Of a DNA stretch of 5,887 nt, positions 1 through 5,887 are shown one piece after another. A program made the position numbers and the translations under genes. Positions within the stretch are counted from its first letter, which is position 1. Every line of letters starts with the position of its first letter. Origin of the DNA: Thermoplasmata archaeon (GTDB taxonomy: Archaea > Thermoplasmatota > Thermoplasmata > Thermoplasmatales > Thermoplasmataceae); assembly GCA_021790415.1 (NCBI GenBank), contig JAJYDZ010000130.1, positions 1 through 5,887 of the forward strand, given 5' to 3'. The notes under the pieces were generated by a model that worked only from the letters and a program-made list of their open reading frames with translations, was not told where the DNA came from and ran no database searches.

Positions 1-1
1 T

Positions 2-2368
2 TTACTTTTGGAAGAAACTTTCCAGAGTATTCTGTTGAGGATGAATTTCATCTTTCTTTTTTACCTTTGGAATCTTACCGACTAATGTCAATGCCATGTC
101 GAAGCTTTCCAGAACCCTGTTTACCGTCTCTTCAACTCTTTTGGCATAATACCCCCAGTCCGGCTCATATGAAAATTCTTGGCCGTCAATGAAAGGTTCC
201 ACTTCCTGTGGAGACTTAGAACTGTCTGTCACAATCCATGAAACCTTCATTCCAGGAATAAAGCGTTCTCCCTGCTCCTGAAGTTTTTTTGAAATTCTCA
301 CATTTGCAAGTGAGTCAGCATCCTTGTATTTGTCATAATCCTTCACGGATCTTGAAATCACTAACTTCTTTATATCGAGGCTTCTATCCCCTTCTAACAA
401 TCTTTTGACAATCTTTTCGCTAAACTCCCTTGCCCCCTCCTTATCTCTTTTCATTATGTAGTTGAAAACTGTTTCCAGAACTTCGCTCTGCAAATCAAAT
501 GAATCGGTTCTTCTTACTTCATACCCTCTTACTAGCATTTTCCCCTTATCTGACTCAGGATAAGTGATCATACCAACATATCTCTTTTTGGCGCCATGGG
601 AAAAGAAAGGATCCATAACTTTTTCGAATTCGATGGAAACGGATAGTTCTGCAGAGATCTTTGAACTCAGGTCCTTTCCTATAATCACAGCTTCCTCATC
701 GCTATTTGCACCGGATTCTATGAATACACTATCCGTATCTCCATAAATAACCCTGAATCCGTCATGCTTAAGGGTTTCTATTAAACTCATAATGGTTTTC
801 CTTGCATATGCGGTTATGGAACCTCCAATCTCCAGATTTGTAAAACGGTAAAATGAAGAGGCAAGAACCCCATAGAATGTATTCATCAATATTTTTAAGG
901 CATTTTGAACTCCATCGTAGTAGTCATATTCTGATCCGGAGGATTTCTTAAGAAGCGCCTTTATTTTATCTCTTTCATTCATTAGCTCTCTGAGAATCCT
1001 CGGAACGAGCCCCTCCTTTTGTTTAATATCCAGGAACCTAACTCCAGTTGGAGATATGGTGGTCCCATTTGGATCCAGTGTAGTGAAACATATATTGTAC
1101 TTAATAATCATCGACGGATACATGCTCTTGAAATCCAGCACAATTACCCTTGAGTATAATCCTGCACCTATGGACTCAACATGGCCGCCTTCTATGGGTT
1201 TTTCCTTAAGTGCCTGAGAGGCAGTCATTGGTACCCCAATATTCTCTCTGTCTGCCTTCCTTATAAGGATTGAATCGACGTAATTGCTAGTTCCACCGTT
1301 GGTAGTATCCTCCAGTGGGAGTTTTGTAACCGTAGCCATAAACATATTTCTATCTAATACTCTCATTTTATCCATTATCTGGAAGGTCAGGTACGAATCT
1401 TTTATGCAATAAGCTATGACCTCCTGTCTTCTGTTTTTCCATTCCTCTTCTATTTTCAACCGATCAATGTCATCCTTTCCCTCTCCAAGTAGTTCCTGAG
1501 AGACATAATTGAGAGTTTCGTGTTTCGGTTTCAAAATTCTTTTAACGTTCCACCATACATCACTGACAATCCTTCCTTTCAGTCGCCAGTACTGGTTCTG
1601 AATTCTTCTCGGTTCGGTACCATCCCTTCCTATACTGAATTTGATTCCATACTTCTTCATTCGGTATTCTATAACCGGGAGATCATAACCATCAACATTG
1701 TACCCAATAAGGACATCAGGATCCTGAGATTGTACCAGCTTTACAAAGTTTGTCAAAAGTTCATCTTCTTCTCCGTCTACAGCACCCTTAGTAACCTTAT
1801 CTCCCTGTGCAATTGTATATCCAATAACAAGAATTTTTCCATATTGTTCCGATGATGTTTCAGGAAATGCATTTTCTATATCGAAGCTTAGAACCTTCAG
1901 GGATGGATTGAAGTCAGATGTAGTTGCTATATTTTCCACTCTCATAACTACATCTGTGGAATATCTATTCATTGGATTATATTCCTCTCCATTTATTTCC
2001 ACACAAGCTCCAAGATCAAGATCATATATGAATCGGTGGTGAAAGGGAATGTCTGCGGCCATTACCGTTGAAACGAATAATCCTCTTATTTCCGGGACTT
2101 TCCAAGGATGCTTAATATATATGCGACAGGCATCTTTCATTTCTCCATTTACCCAGAGAGATTTTCTCTCCATCCTTATGAACTCCGGATTTTTACTGAT
2201 CCCATCCAGTTCCCTTTGTTGCGGCATTATGACATCGAAATAAGGAAGGAAACCAAAATAAAGAGCTGTAACTGACCGGCCATCCTCTGTCCTTCCAAAA
2301 AGCTCAACAATTAATGGATCCTCGCGGAAAGAGTATGAAGCCGATACAAGCCTCATCCTTATATTCAT
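2..2368 (-). CDS. polB: DNA polymerase family B (archaeal PolB, replicative/repair polymerase with 3'-5' proofreading)
   Basis: This 788-residue protein is a complete archaeal B-family DNA polymerase that extends primers and proofreads. The N-terminal domain has D106-I-P-F109, which matches the uracil read-ahead pocket of Pyrococcus PolB, with P42-Y43 and Y12 at the other expected pocket positions. The exonuclease domain has Exo I D163-I-E165, Exo II Y223-N...Y228-D229 and Exo III Y320-x-x-x-D324. The polymerase domain has motif A D412-FKSMYPS, motif B K492-ILMNTFYG, motif C Y542-GDTDS with D544 and D546, and K594-KRY. The C-terminus, Q779-NTLESFF, is a classical PCNA-interacting (PIP) box, so the gene is intact to its stop codon. 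The start is uncertain. ATG at 2368 has only GTGAT two bases upstream. An in-frame ATG at 2356 (M5) would place Y12 at residue 8, almost exactly as in Pyrococcus (Y7). The gene is divergent from the SHMT homologue. The product is expected in the cytoplasm at the replisome. The family assignment is secure. Confidence 0.97.
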   Translation of the reverse strand: MNIRMRLVSASYSFREDPLIVELFGRTEDGRSVTALYFGFLPYFDVIMPQQRELDGISKNPEFIRMERKSLWVNGEMKDACRIYIKHPWKVPEIRGLFVSTVMAADIPFHHRFIYDLDLGACVEINGEEYNPMNRYSTDVVMRVENIATTSDFNPSLKVLSFDIENAFPETSSEQYGKILVIGYTIAQGDKVTKGAVDGEEDELLTNFVKLVQSQDPDVLIGYNVDGYDLPVIEYRMKKYGIKFSIGRDGTEPRRIQNQYWRLKGRIVSDVWWNVKRILKPKHETLNYVSQELLGEGKDDIDRLKIEEEWKNRRQEVIAYCIKDSYLTFQIMDKMRVLDRNMFMATVTKLPLEDTTNGGTSNYVDSILIRKADRENIGVPMTASQALKEKPIEGGHVESIGAGLYSRVIVLDFKSMYPSMIIKYNICFTTLDPNGTTISPTGVRFLDIKQKEGLVPRILRELMNERDKIKALLKKSSGSEYDYYDGVQNALKILMNTFYGVLASSFYRFTNLEIGGSITAYARKTIMSLIETLKHDGFRVIYGDTDSVFIESGANSDEEAVIIGKDLSSKISAELSVSIEFEKVMDPFFSHGAKKRYVGMITYPESDKGKMLVRGYEVRRTDSFDLQSEVLETVFNYIMKRDKEGAREFSEKIVKRLLEGDRSLDIKKLVISRSVKDYDKYKDADSLANVRISKKLQEQGERFIPGMKVSWIVTDSSKSPQEVEPFIDGQEFSYEPDWGYYAKRVEETVNRVLESFDMALTLVGKIPKVKKKDEIHPQQNTLESFFQK

Positions 2369-2412
2369 ACATCACAATTCGTTAGTATTACTTAACATCT
2401 ATGAGCATGAAA

Positions 2413-2427
2413 ATCATATATTAATTC
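2413..2427 (-). promoter_or_regulatory. Candidate TATA box of polB
   Basis: Read on the minus strand, this stretch contains TTAATATA (2424 to 2417), a fair archaeal TATA box. A start site about 25 bases downstream would fall near 2394 and give a leader of about 25 nt before the ATG at 2368. A second, more distant TATA-like stretch on the same strand lies at 2463-2472. The region is A+T-rich, so chance matches are likely and only mapping of the 5' end would decide. Confidence 0.4.
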
Positions 2428-2505
2428 ATGGTAATTCACGCAAGGTTCCCTTGAAATTTCAGCTATAAAATATTTTGAGCAATAACCCTAATATTTCTGC
2501 AAAAC

Positions 2506-2524
2506 AATTAATAATGTATTAATT
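2506..2524. repeat. Perfect 8-3-8 inverted repeat in the divergent promoter region
   Basis: AATTAATA-ATG-TATTAATT is a perfect dyad that ends on the proposed TATA box of the rightward operon, where it would cover the TFB-recognition (BRE) side. The position suits an operator for a dimeric regulator. The low complexity and high A+T of this stretch make a fortuitous palindrome quite possible. Confidence 0.4.
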
Positions 2525-2536
2525 ATTATATTAAAA
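2523..2536 (+). promoter_or_regulatory. Candidate TATA box of the SHMT-like/CBS-HPF operon
   Basis: The stretch TTATTATATTAAAA is centred about 27-28 bases before the ATG at 2557. This is the usual archaeal TATA-to-start-site distance, so the transcript would begin at or within a few bases of the start codon and be leaderless or nearly so. A weak GGTG at 2546-2549, seven bases before the ATG, could act as a Shine-Dalgarno sequence only if transcription starts further upstream. Confidence 0.5.
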
Positions 2537-2556
2537 TCCAGAAATGGTGCACAAGC

Positions 2557-3726
2557 ATGAATATTTTAAGTGATCTTGTTAATAAACATAATTTCTATCG
2601 CGAATCTACCCTAAACCTGCAGGCTTCAGAAAATGTATTGAGTCGACCAGCGAGGGAGGCTCTGGGCGCCGATCTTGCATCCAGATATTCACATATTATG
2701 GATTCTGGAATTAACGGTTATGGAGGTTGTAAGTATTCCGAAGAAATTCTAATAGAAACAGAAAATTTGATGAAAAAACTTTATGGCTCAAAATATGCAG
2801 AGGTAAAAACCATAGGAGGTCATGTGGCGGCTGAGGTAGCCATTCTTTCAACAATGAATAAGAAAGAAAATATGCTTGCCATAGGGGAAAATTGTGGCGG
2901 TTATACCGGCTACTTTGGAAATTATATACCTTCCATGTTCTCCATAAATTCATATGAAATTCCATATGATTCGGAGAATCAGGAGATTAAATACGAAGAA
3001 CTGGAGAAGGTAACTAAACAGGTTAATCCTTCCGTAATACTGCTAGGGCAATCTTTTTTTGTTAAACCATACGATATGAAACGGATTAGGGAAATTGGCG
3101 ATGAATGCAATGCACGAATAATCTATGATGGATCACATGTAATGGGTCTAATAGCAGGAAAACAGTTTCAACCAGATGCACTTAAGTATTCTGATATCCT
3201 ACTAGGTTCTACGCACAAAACGTTTTTTGGACCTCAGGGGGGTATCGCATTGACAAACGATGAGGAACTTTGGGACCGTATGTCTTTCAACACAGTTTGG
3301 AAAACAATGGATAATTACCATTTGAATAGAATAGCATCACTTGGTGTGGCAGCTGAGGAGATGCTGCAATTCGGTGAAGAATATGCGTCCCAAGTATGCA
3401 AAAATTCCAAGCAATTGGGAAAAGCACTGAATGAATATGAAATTGAAGTGAAATATTCTCCATGGTATTCATACTCTCATCAAGTGCACATTTCTCCTGA
3501 AAATGAAAGCAGATTTGGGAATTTTCTTAAAATTAGCCAAAAACTTGAAGAGAACGGAATCATAACGGATAGGGAGGGCCGTATTGGCACCGCAGAGATA
3601 ACAAGGATGGGTTACAATGATATGGATAATATTGCTTCCTTAATCAAAGATGCCCTATCAGGAAAAAACGTAAAGAACAACACAATAGAATTGAGAAAAA
3701 GTTTGAAAATAAAATATTGCAGGTGA
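2557..3726 (+). CDS. Serine hydroxymethyltransferase (GlyA) homologue, PLP fold-type I, with folate-site elements altered
   Basis: This 389-residue protein aligns over its whole length with archaeal SHMT, the enzyme that interconverts serine and glycine with a folate or pterin one-carbon carrier. Conserved features are ASEN (23-26), RY at 43-44, YGG (55-57), the PLP-binding D191-x-x-H194, the PLP lysine in STHK221 followed by TFFGPQGG, and R342 in the GRIGT motif, which should bind the substrate carboxylate. The C-terminal LRKSLKIKY matches the end of other archaeal forms, so it is not truncated. At about 390 residues it is shorter than the usual 420-435. The glutamate of the YAEG motif is His46, one tyrosine of the YYGG motif is Gly54, and the NxNxxP loop before R342 is missing. 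These positions contact folate in the bacterial enzyme (compared from memory). It is probably a PLP enzyme acting on a hydroxy-amino acid; true SHMT, or a folate-independent aldolase, are both possible. It is the first gene of an operon with the CBS-HPF gene. Confidence 0.8.
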   Translation: MNILSDLVNKHNFYRESTLNLQASENVLSRPAREALGADLASRYSHIMDSGINGYGGCKYSEEILIETENLMKKLYGSKYAEVKTIGGHVAAEVAILSTMNKKENMLAIGENCGGYTGYFGNYIPSMFSINSYEIPYDSENQEIKYEELEKVTKQVNPSVILLGQSFFVKPYDMKRIREIGDECNARIIYDGSHVMGLIAGKQFQPDALKYSDILLGSTHKTFFGPQGGIALTNDEELWDRMSFNTVWKTMDNYHLNRIASLGVAAEEMLQFGEEYASQVCKNSKQLGKALNEYEIEVKYSPWYSYSHQVHISPENESRFGNFLKISQKLEENGIITDREGRIGTAEITRMGYNDMDNIASLIKDALSGKNVKNNTIELRKSLKIKYCR

Positions 3727-3727
3727 T
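3721..3727 (+). promoter_or_regulatory. Strong Shine-Dalgarno (AGGTGAT) overlapping the upstream stop codon
   Basis: AGGTGAT is complementary to the archaeal 16S rRNA 3' end and lies four bases before the ATG at 3732. Its TGA (3724-3726) is the stop codon of the SHMT-like gene. This fixes the start of the downstream gene and suggests that ribosomes ending on the first gene reinitiate on the second. Confidence 0.85.
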
Positions 3728-3731
3728 GTAA

Positions 3732-4835
3732 ATGAAAACAGTGAATGATATAATGACGCAAAATCCAATAAGCGTGGAAGAAGGTATGACCATAATGAAT
3801 GTTATTTCTAAGCTGAAAGATAACAGAATAAGTCAGGTTCCAGTTGTTTCAGGGAAGAAGTATGTCGGTATGCTTGGTTATCGTGAGATATTAAGGAGAA
3901 AGAGTATTAGCATAAATGCAAGAGTGGGAAATATGTCGGTGGCATCATCAACATTATCGCCCTCAGATTCCATAGAATCCGCATTGAGAAAATTAAAGCA
4001 GAGTGGTGATAACGCCATACCTGTTGTGGACAAAGGCCATCTGGTTGGGATAGTTTCAAGAGCTGATATCCTCAGAAATATAGAGGAATTCAGTGGAATG
4101 GAGAACATGAAAATCATGGATATAATAATTGAAGACCCCTTTCTGGTAAAAGAATCCGACGATGCAGAAAAGGCCCTTGAAATCATGAGATCACAGGACT
4201 CAAGTGAGATACCTGTTGTTGACGATTTGGGAAAAATTACCGGAATCATAAGATTCAATGAAATCTCTGATATAGACTATCGTGGCGAATATGCCAAACT
4301 CAGATTCGGGGAATTCTCATCCGGTGATATGGAAAAAGGGATAATTTGCGGGTCTATAAAAGAAAATCCTGTCTATGCACTTGACTCGGAAAGTATACTA
4401 GATGCAAAAGACACTCTTCTCGAATCAAAACTTCACAGTTTACCGGTCTGCACAAAAGATCTCAGGGTCATAGGAGTAATAACTATTGATGATATACTCA
4501 ACACTATTCCTGCAGATAGATCCGACGATGGAATAATGCTTAACATTTCCGGTCTAGGAACAGGAGATTCAGATTTATATGATATTATATACTTCTTAAC
4601 AGACAAATTCACTCAAAGAGTTACTAAAGTGGCCGGCTTAAATAGCGGAACTTTAAATATTCATATAATGAAGCACCACTCTCAGGGGAGAACTAAATAT
4701 TCAATAAGGACAAGATTTGCAGCAAAGAAAACGAATATGACCATCAGCGATTACGACTGGAATTTTGGAAAATGTCTTTCAAGGATCTTTGAGACCTATG
4801 AAAAGAGATTAAAAAAGGACATGAATAAGGATTGA
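3732..4835 (+). CDS. Four-CBS-domain protein with C-terminal HPF/RaiA-like ribosome-binding domain (putative nucleotide-sensing hibernation factor)
   Basis: The 367-residue product is soluble, with no signal peptide or membrane segment. Residues 4-54, 65-114, 128-178 and 207-256 are four CBS repeats, forming two Bateman modules of the kind that bind AMP, ADP, ATP or related ligands. The ribose-contacting S/T-x-x-D motif is intact in CBS2 (S109, D112) and CBS4 (T251, D254) but not in CBS1 (G49, E52) or CBS3 (R174, E177). Residues 268-362 fit the beta-alpha-beta-beta-beta-alpha order of bacterial HPF/RaiA. IMLNISG (268-274) resembles the HPF start MQLNITG, LTDKF (289-293) sits in helix 1, and helix 2 (about 343-362) is basic and ends EKRLKK. 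Basic residues in the strands (K314, R320, K322, R326, R328, K332, K333) suit rRNA binding. The inferred role is control of ribosome activity by energy state. The CBS call is firm; the HPF-like call rests on pattern and remembered sequence. The start is set by a strong Shine-Dalgarno, five bases after the upstream stop codon. Confidence 0.85.
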   Translation: MKTVNDIMTQNPISVEEGMTIMNVISKLKDNRISQVPVVSGKKYVGMLGYREILRRKSISINARVGNMSVASSTLSPSDSIESALRKLKQSGDNAIPVVDKGHLVGIVSRADILRNIEEFSGMENMKIMDIIIEDPFLVKESDDAEKALEIMRSQDSSEIPVVDDLGKITGIIRFNEISDIDYRGEYAKLRFGEFSSGDMEKGIICGSIKENPVYALDSESILDAKDTLLESKLHSLPVCTKDLRVIGVITIDDILNTIPADRSDDGIMLNISGLGTGDSDLYDIIYFLTDKFTQRVTKVAGLNSGTLNIHIMKHHSQGRTKYSIRTRFAAKKTNMTISDYDWNFGKCLSRIFETYEKRLKKDMNKD

Positions 4836-4960
4836 ATGCTCAATATTATGCTGTGACATATTTAACAAACACAACATGAAGTTTAGTAGAACGTGGATTA
4901 GAGCAGTAAAACTCCAACAGTTCATATTTAATATTGAACAATACTCTCAAATATTAATAA

Positions 4961-4992
4961 TGTCATATTTTGTGCATATTTTCAGCGTTTTA
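4961..4992 (+). terminator. Possible T-rich termination region, proximal
   Basis: Three T4 tracts fall within about 25 bases (4968-4971, 4979-4982, 4988-4991), about 130 bases after the CBS-HPF stop codon. Archaeal RNA polymerase often ends on clustered short T-tracts without a hairpin. The tracts are short, so this is a weak call. Confidence 0.3.
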
Positions 4993-5050
4993 ACATAGTA
5001 ACGTTAGCATTATAATTAATTAGATTAATGCAGCATATTAGATTGAACGC

Positions 5051-5073
5051 ATTTTTACCAGTCACGTCTTTTT
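5051..5073 (+). terminator. Possible T-rich termination region, distal
   Basis: Two T5 tracts (5052-5056 and 5069-5073) are the longest T runs after the operon on the plus strand and could stop transcription that passes the proximal site. No GC-rich hairpin precedes them. Confidence 0.3.
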
Positions 5074-5135
5074 CATGAAGAGAAGGGATAAATATATCAC
5101 CTCCCCAACCTGAGTATTGCTGGTGACACACAAAA

Positions 5136-5199
5136 TAGCTAATAGAACTGAGACGTCTATAATCATCCTTTACCAGTAGAAGGGCAGTTCTATTAGTTA
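5136..5199. repeat. 15-bp inverted repeat / stem-loop in the convergent gap
   Basis: Bases 5136-5150 pair with 5185-5199. Twelve pairs (CTAATAGAACTG with CAGTTCTATTAG) are perfect and extend outward by one G-U pair and two A-U pairs. The 34-base loop holds the palindrome AGACGTCT (5151-5158) and a small CCTT/AAGG inner stem (5167-5170 with 5180-5183). No T run follows directly on the plus strand, so it is not an obvious intrinsic terminator. A TATA-like stretch at 5088-5097 would place a plus-strand start near 5119, just before the stem, so a small structured RNA is possible. A remnant of a mobile element's inverted ends is another option. Confidence 0.5.
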
Positions 5200-5271
5200 A
5201 TGTCTCTATGGATAAATGAGGTCCCACGATCTCAATACCCTGTTCAGAGTATACTAAATTGCAACATTGAT

Positions 5272-5887
5272 TTAACCATCATAAGAGTTAATCATTTCAA
5301 TTATGGGTTTCTTGTTAAAATATGTTCTAGGTTGCCACACCGAAAGCATTATATTCTCTGGCTTAAGGTGTTTTACAATAGTGGTTTGATAGCTTAAGAA
5401 ATCTACATAATCCTTACTCCAGCTAAGGGTATAAAGCACATTACCAAAACTCCACCGGGAATTCAGTAGCCTCTCACGAAACAGAGAAAGAGACTTCAGA
5501 TGGTTCAAGAGGTCCCCTTTCTGTCCCTCCTCCACAAGAAATCCTGACTGGAATAGCGAAATATTACCGATTACAGGGTTAGAAACACTGTATTCTATTT
5601 TGAAAAAACCAGAACTGGATATATACTCATAATTTCTATATACAACGTCTCGTTTAACACCAATTCTAAGTGCAAGATCGTTTAATGGTAGAAGCGGATA
5701 CTTTACCATACCCGTCATAATCTTTCTCGTGGTACTCCTAATTTTGAAGTCTCTTTTAGTTAGTGGATCATTTAACTCATTGTTTCTAGGTTTGAAGAGA
5801 TAGTTCTTAACCCTGTAGAATTCACTTATGGACGGAGAAACAGAAACAATATCTCTGACTGCTCGTTCTAGTTGTTCATCAGTTTTG
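5272..5887 (-). CDS. Probable Lrp/AsnC-like transcriptional regulator, 5' end outside window
   Basis: The frame is open from the TAA at 5272-5274 to the right edge, giving 204 visible residues. The ATG at 5718 lies inside the predicted HTH and is not the true start; no ATG or GTG occurs upstream of it in frame within the window. Residues (counted from the edge) 42-97 look like an Lrp-type winged helix. Helix 1 starts at LTKRDFKI, then DLALRIGV-KRDVVYR (70-84) is the helix-turn-helix, followed by YISSSGFFKI. Residues about 109-195 have the beta-alpha-beta-beta-alpha-beta layout of the RAM/ferredoxin-like effector domain. Residues 1-37, ending NYLFKPRNN, resemble the end of the final domain (WQPRTYFNK), which suggests two tandem HTH-ferredoxin units. 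The DNA target and ligand are unknown. The gene converges on the CBS-HPF gene. The assignment rests on pattern, not on a recognised orthologue. Confidence 0.6.
   Translation of the reverse strand, partial: KTDEQLERAVRDIVSVSPSISEFYRVKNYLFKPRNNELNDPLTKRDFKIRSTTRKIMTGMVKYPLLPLNDLALRIGVKRDVVYRNYEYISSSGFFKIEYSVSNPVIGNISLFQSGFLVEEGQKGDLLNHLKSLSLFRERLLNSRWSFGNVLYTLSWSKDYVDFLSYQTTIVKHLKPENIMLSVWQPRTYFNKKPIIEMINSYDG

Larger units (their letters stand above)
4836..5271. other. Non-coding convergent intergenic region (436 bases)
   Basis: No convincing gene is seen between the CBS-HPF gene and the leftward regulator. The first half is A+T-rich, with T4 tracts at 4968-4971, 4979-4982 and 4988-4991. T5 tracts follow at 5052-5056 and 5069-5073, then a TATA-like stretch at 5088-5097 and a 9-base copy of the 16S rRNA tail sequence, ATCACCTCC, at 5096-5104. 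A long stem-loop spans 5136-5199. A leftward open frame (4982-5281, no ATG, possible GTG at 5227) crosses the second half, but it matches no family I recognise and contains the stem-loop. Confidence 0.6.

Noticed and set aside
1520..1855. A 111-codon plus-strand frame inside polB
   Set aside because: It lies opposite the exonuclease domain of polB, where Exo I, II and III motifs show that the minus strand is coding.
3878..4258. A 126-codon minus-strand frame inside the CBS-HPF gene
   Set aside because: It is the antisense shadow of the CBS repeats; the plus-strand frame has clear domain motifs and a strong Shine-Dalgarno.
4920..4939. Short inverted repeat GTTCA...TGAAC
   Set aside because: The stem has only five pairs in A+T-rich sequence, too weak to call as a terminator or operator.
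4876..4998. A 40-codon plus-strand frame starting with ATG after the CBS-HPF gene
   Set aside because: It has no Shine-Dalgarno, no TATA box at leaderless distance, and a product that resembles nothing I recognise; it overlaps the proximal T-tracts.
5019..5044. Two copies of ATTAGATT 18 bases apart
   Set aside because: An 8-base A+T-rich direct repeat is expected by chance here; there are no further copies and no CRISPR-like spacing.
4982..5227. An 81-codon minus-strand frame with a GTG start
   Set aside because: No Shine-Dalgarno stands before the GTG, there is no family match, and it contains a long self-complementary stem, so it is not listed as a gene.
4836..5271. Search for tRNA or C/D-box RNA in the gap
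   Set aside because: No cloverleaf with a T-loop GTTCRA pattern and no paired RTGATGA and CTGA boxes were found on either strand by eye.
5200..5397. A 65-codon plus-strand frame
   Set aside because: It lies largely opposite the well-supported regulator coding region and has no family features or ribosome binding site.

Overview
The window looks like a chromosomal segment of an archaeon, most likely an acidophilic member of the Thermoplasmatales (Thermoplasma/Ferroplasma-like). The evidence is an archaeal family B DNA polymerase with a uracil-sensing pocket and a C-terminal PCNA-binding box, an archaeal-type serine hydroxymethyltransferase (SHMT) homologue, AGGTGAT-type Shine-Dalgarno sequences, TATA-like boxes placed for leaderless or short-leader transcription, an A+T-rich sequence and heavy use of ATA for Ile. 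The lineage is an inference from gene character; no rRNA gene is present to confirm it.

Layout: (1) 2-2368, minus strand: a complete polB gene with all exonuclease and polymerase motifs. (2) 2369-2556: a 188-base divergent promoter region with a TATA-like box for each side and a perfect 8-3-8 dyad next to the rightward TATA box. (3) 2557-3726, plus: an SHMT homologue that keeps the PLP chemistry residues but appears to have lost the folate-binding elements. (4) 3732-4835, plus: a protein with four CBS domains fused to a C-terminal domain resembling the ribosome hibernation factor HPF/RaiA. Its Shine-Dalgarno sequence overlaps the stop codon of gene 3, so the two form a tight operon. (5) 4836-5271: a 436-base non-coding convergent gap with T-tracts and a strong 15-bp stem-loop. 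(6) 5272-5887, minus: the 3' part of a probable Lrp/AsnC-like regulator with a winged helix followed by a ferredoxin-like domain, and what looks like the end of a second such unit before it. Its start lies beyond the right edge.

The most interesting locus is the two-gene operon. Its second product joins an adenine-nucleotide-sensing CBS module to an HPF-like ribosome-binding domain, which suggests energy-controlled ribosome hibernation (inference). It is translationally coupled to a PLP enzyme of amino-acid or one-carbon metabolism that may not use folate. PolB points the other way from the same intergenic region and is probably an unrelated housekeeping gene.
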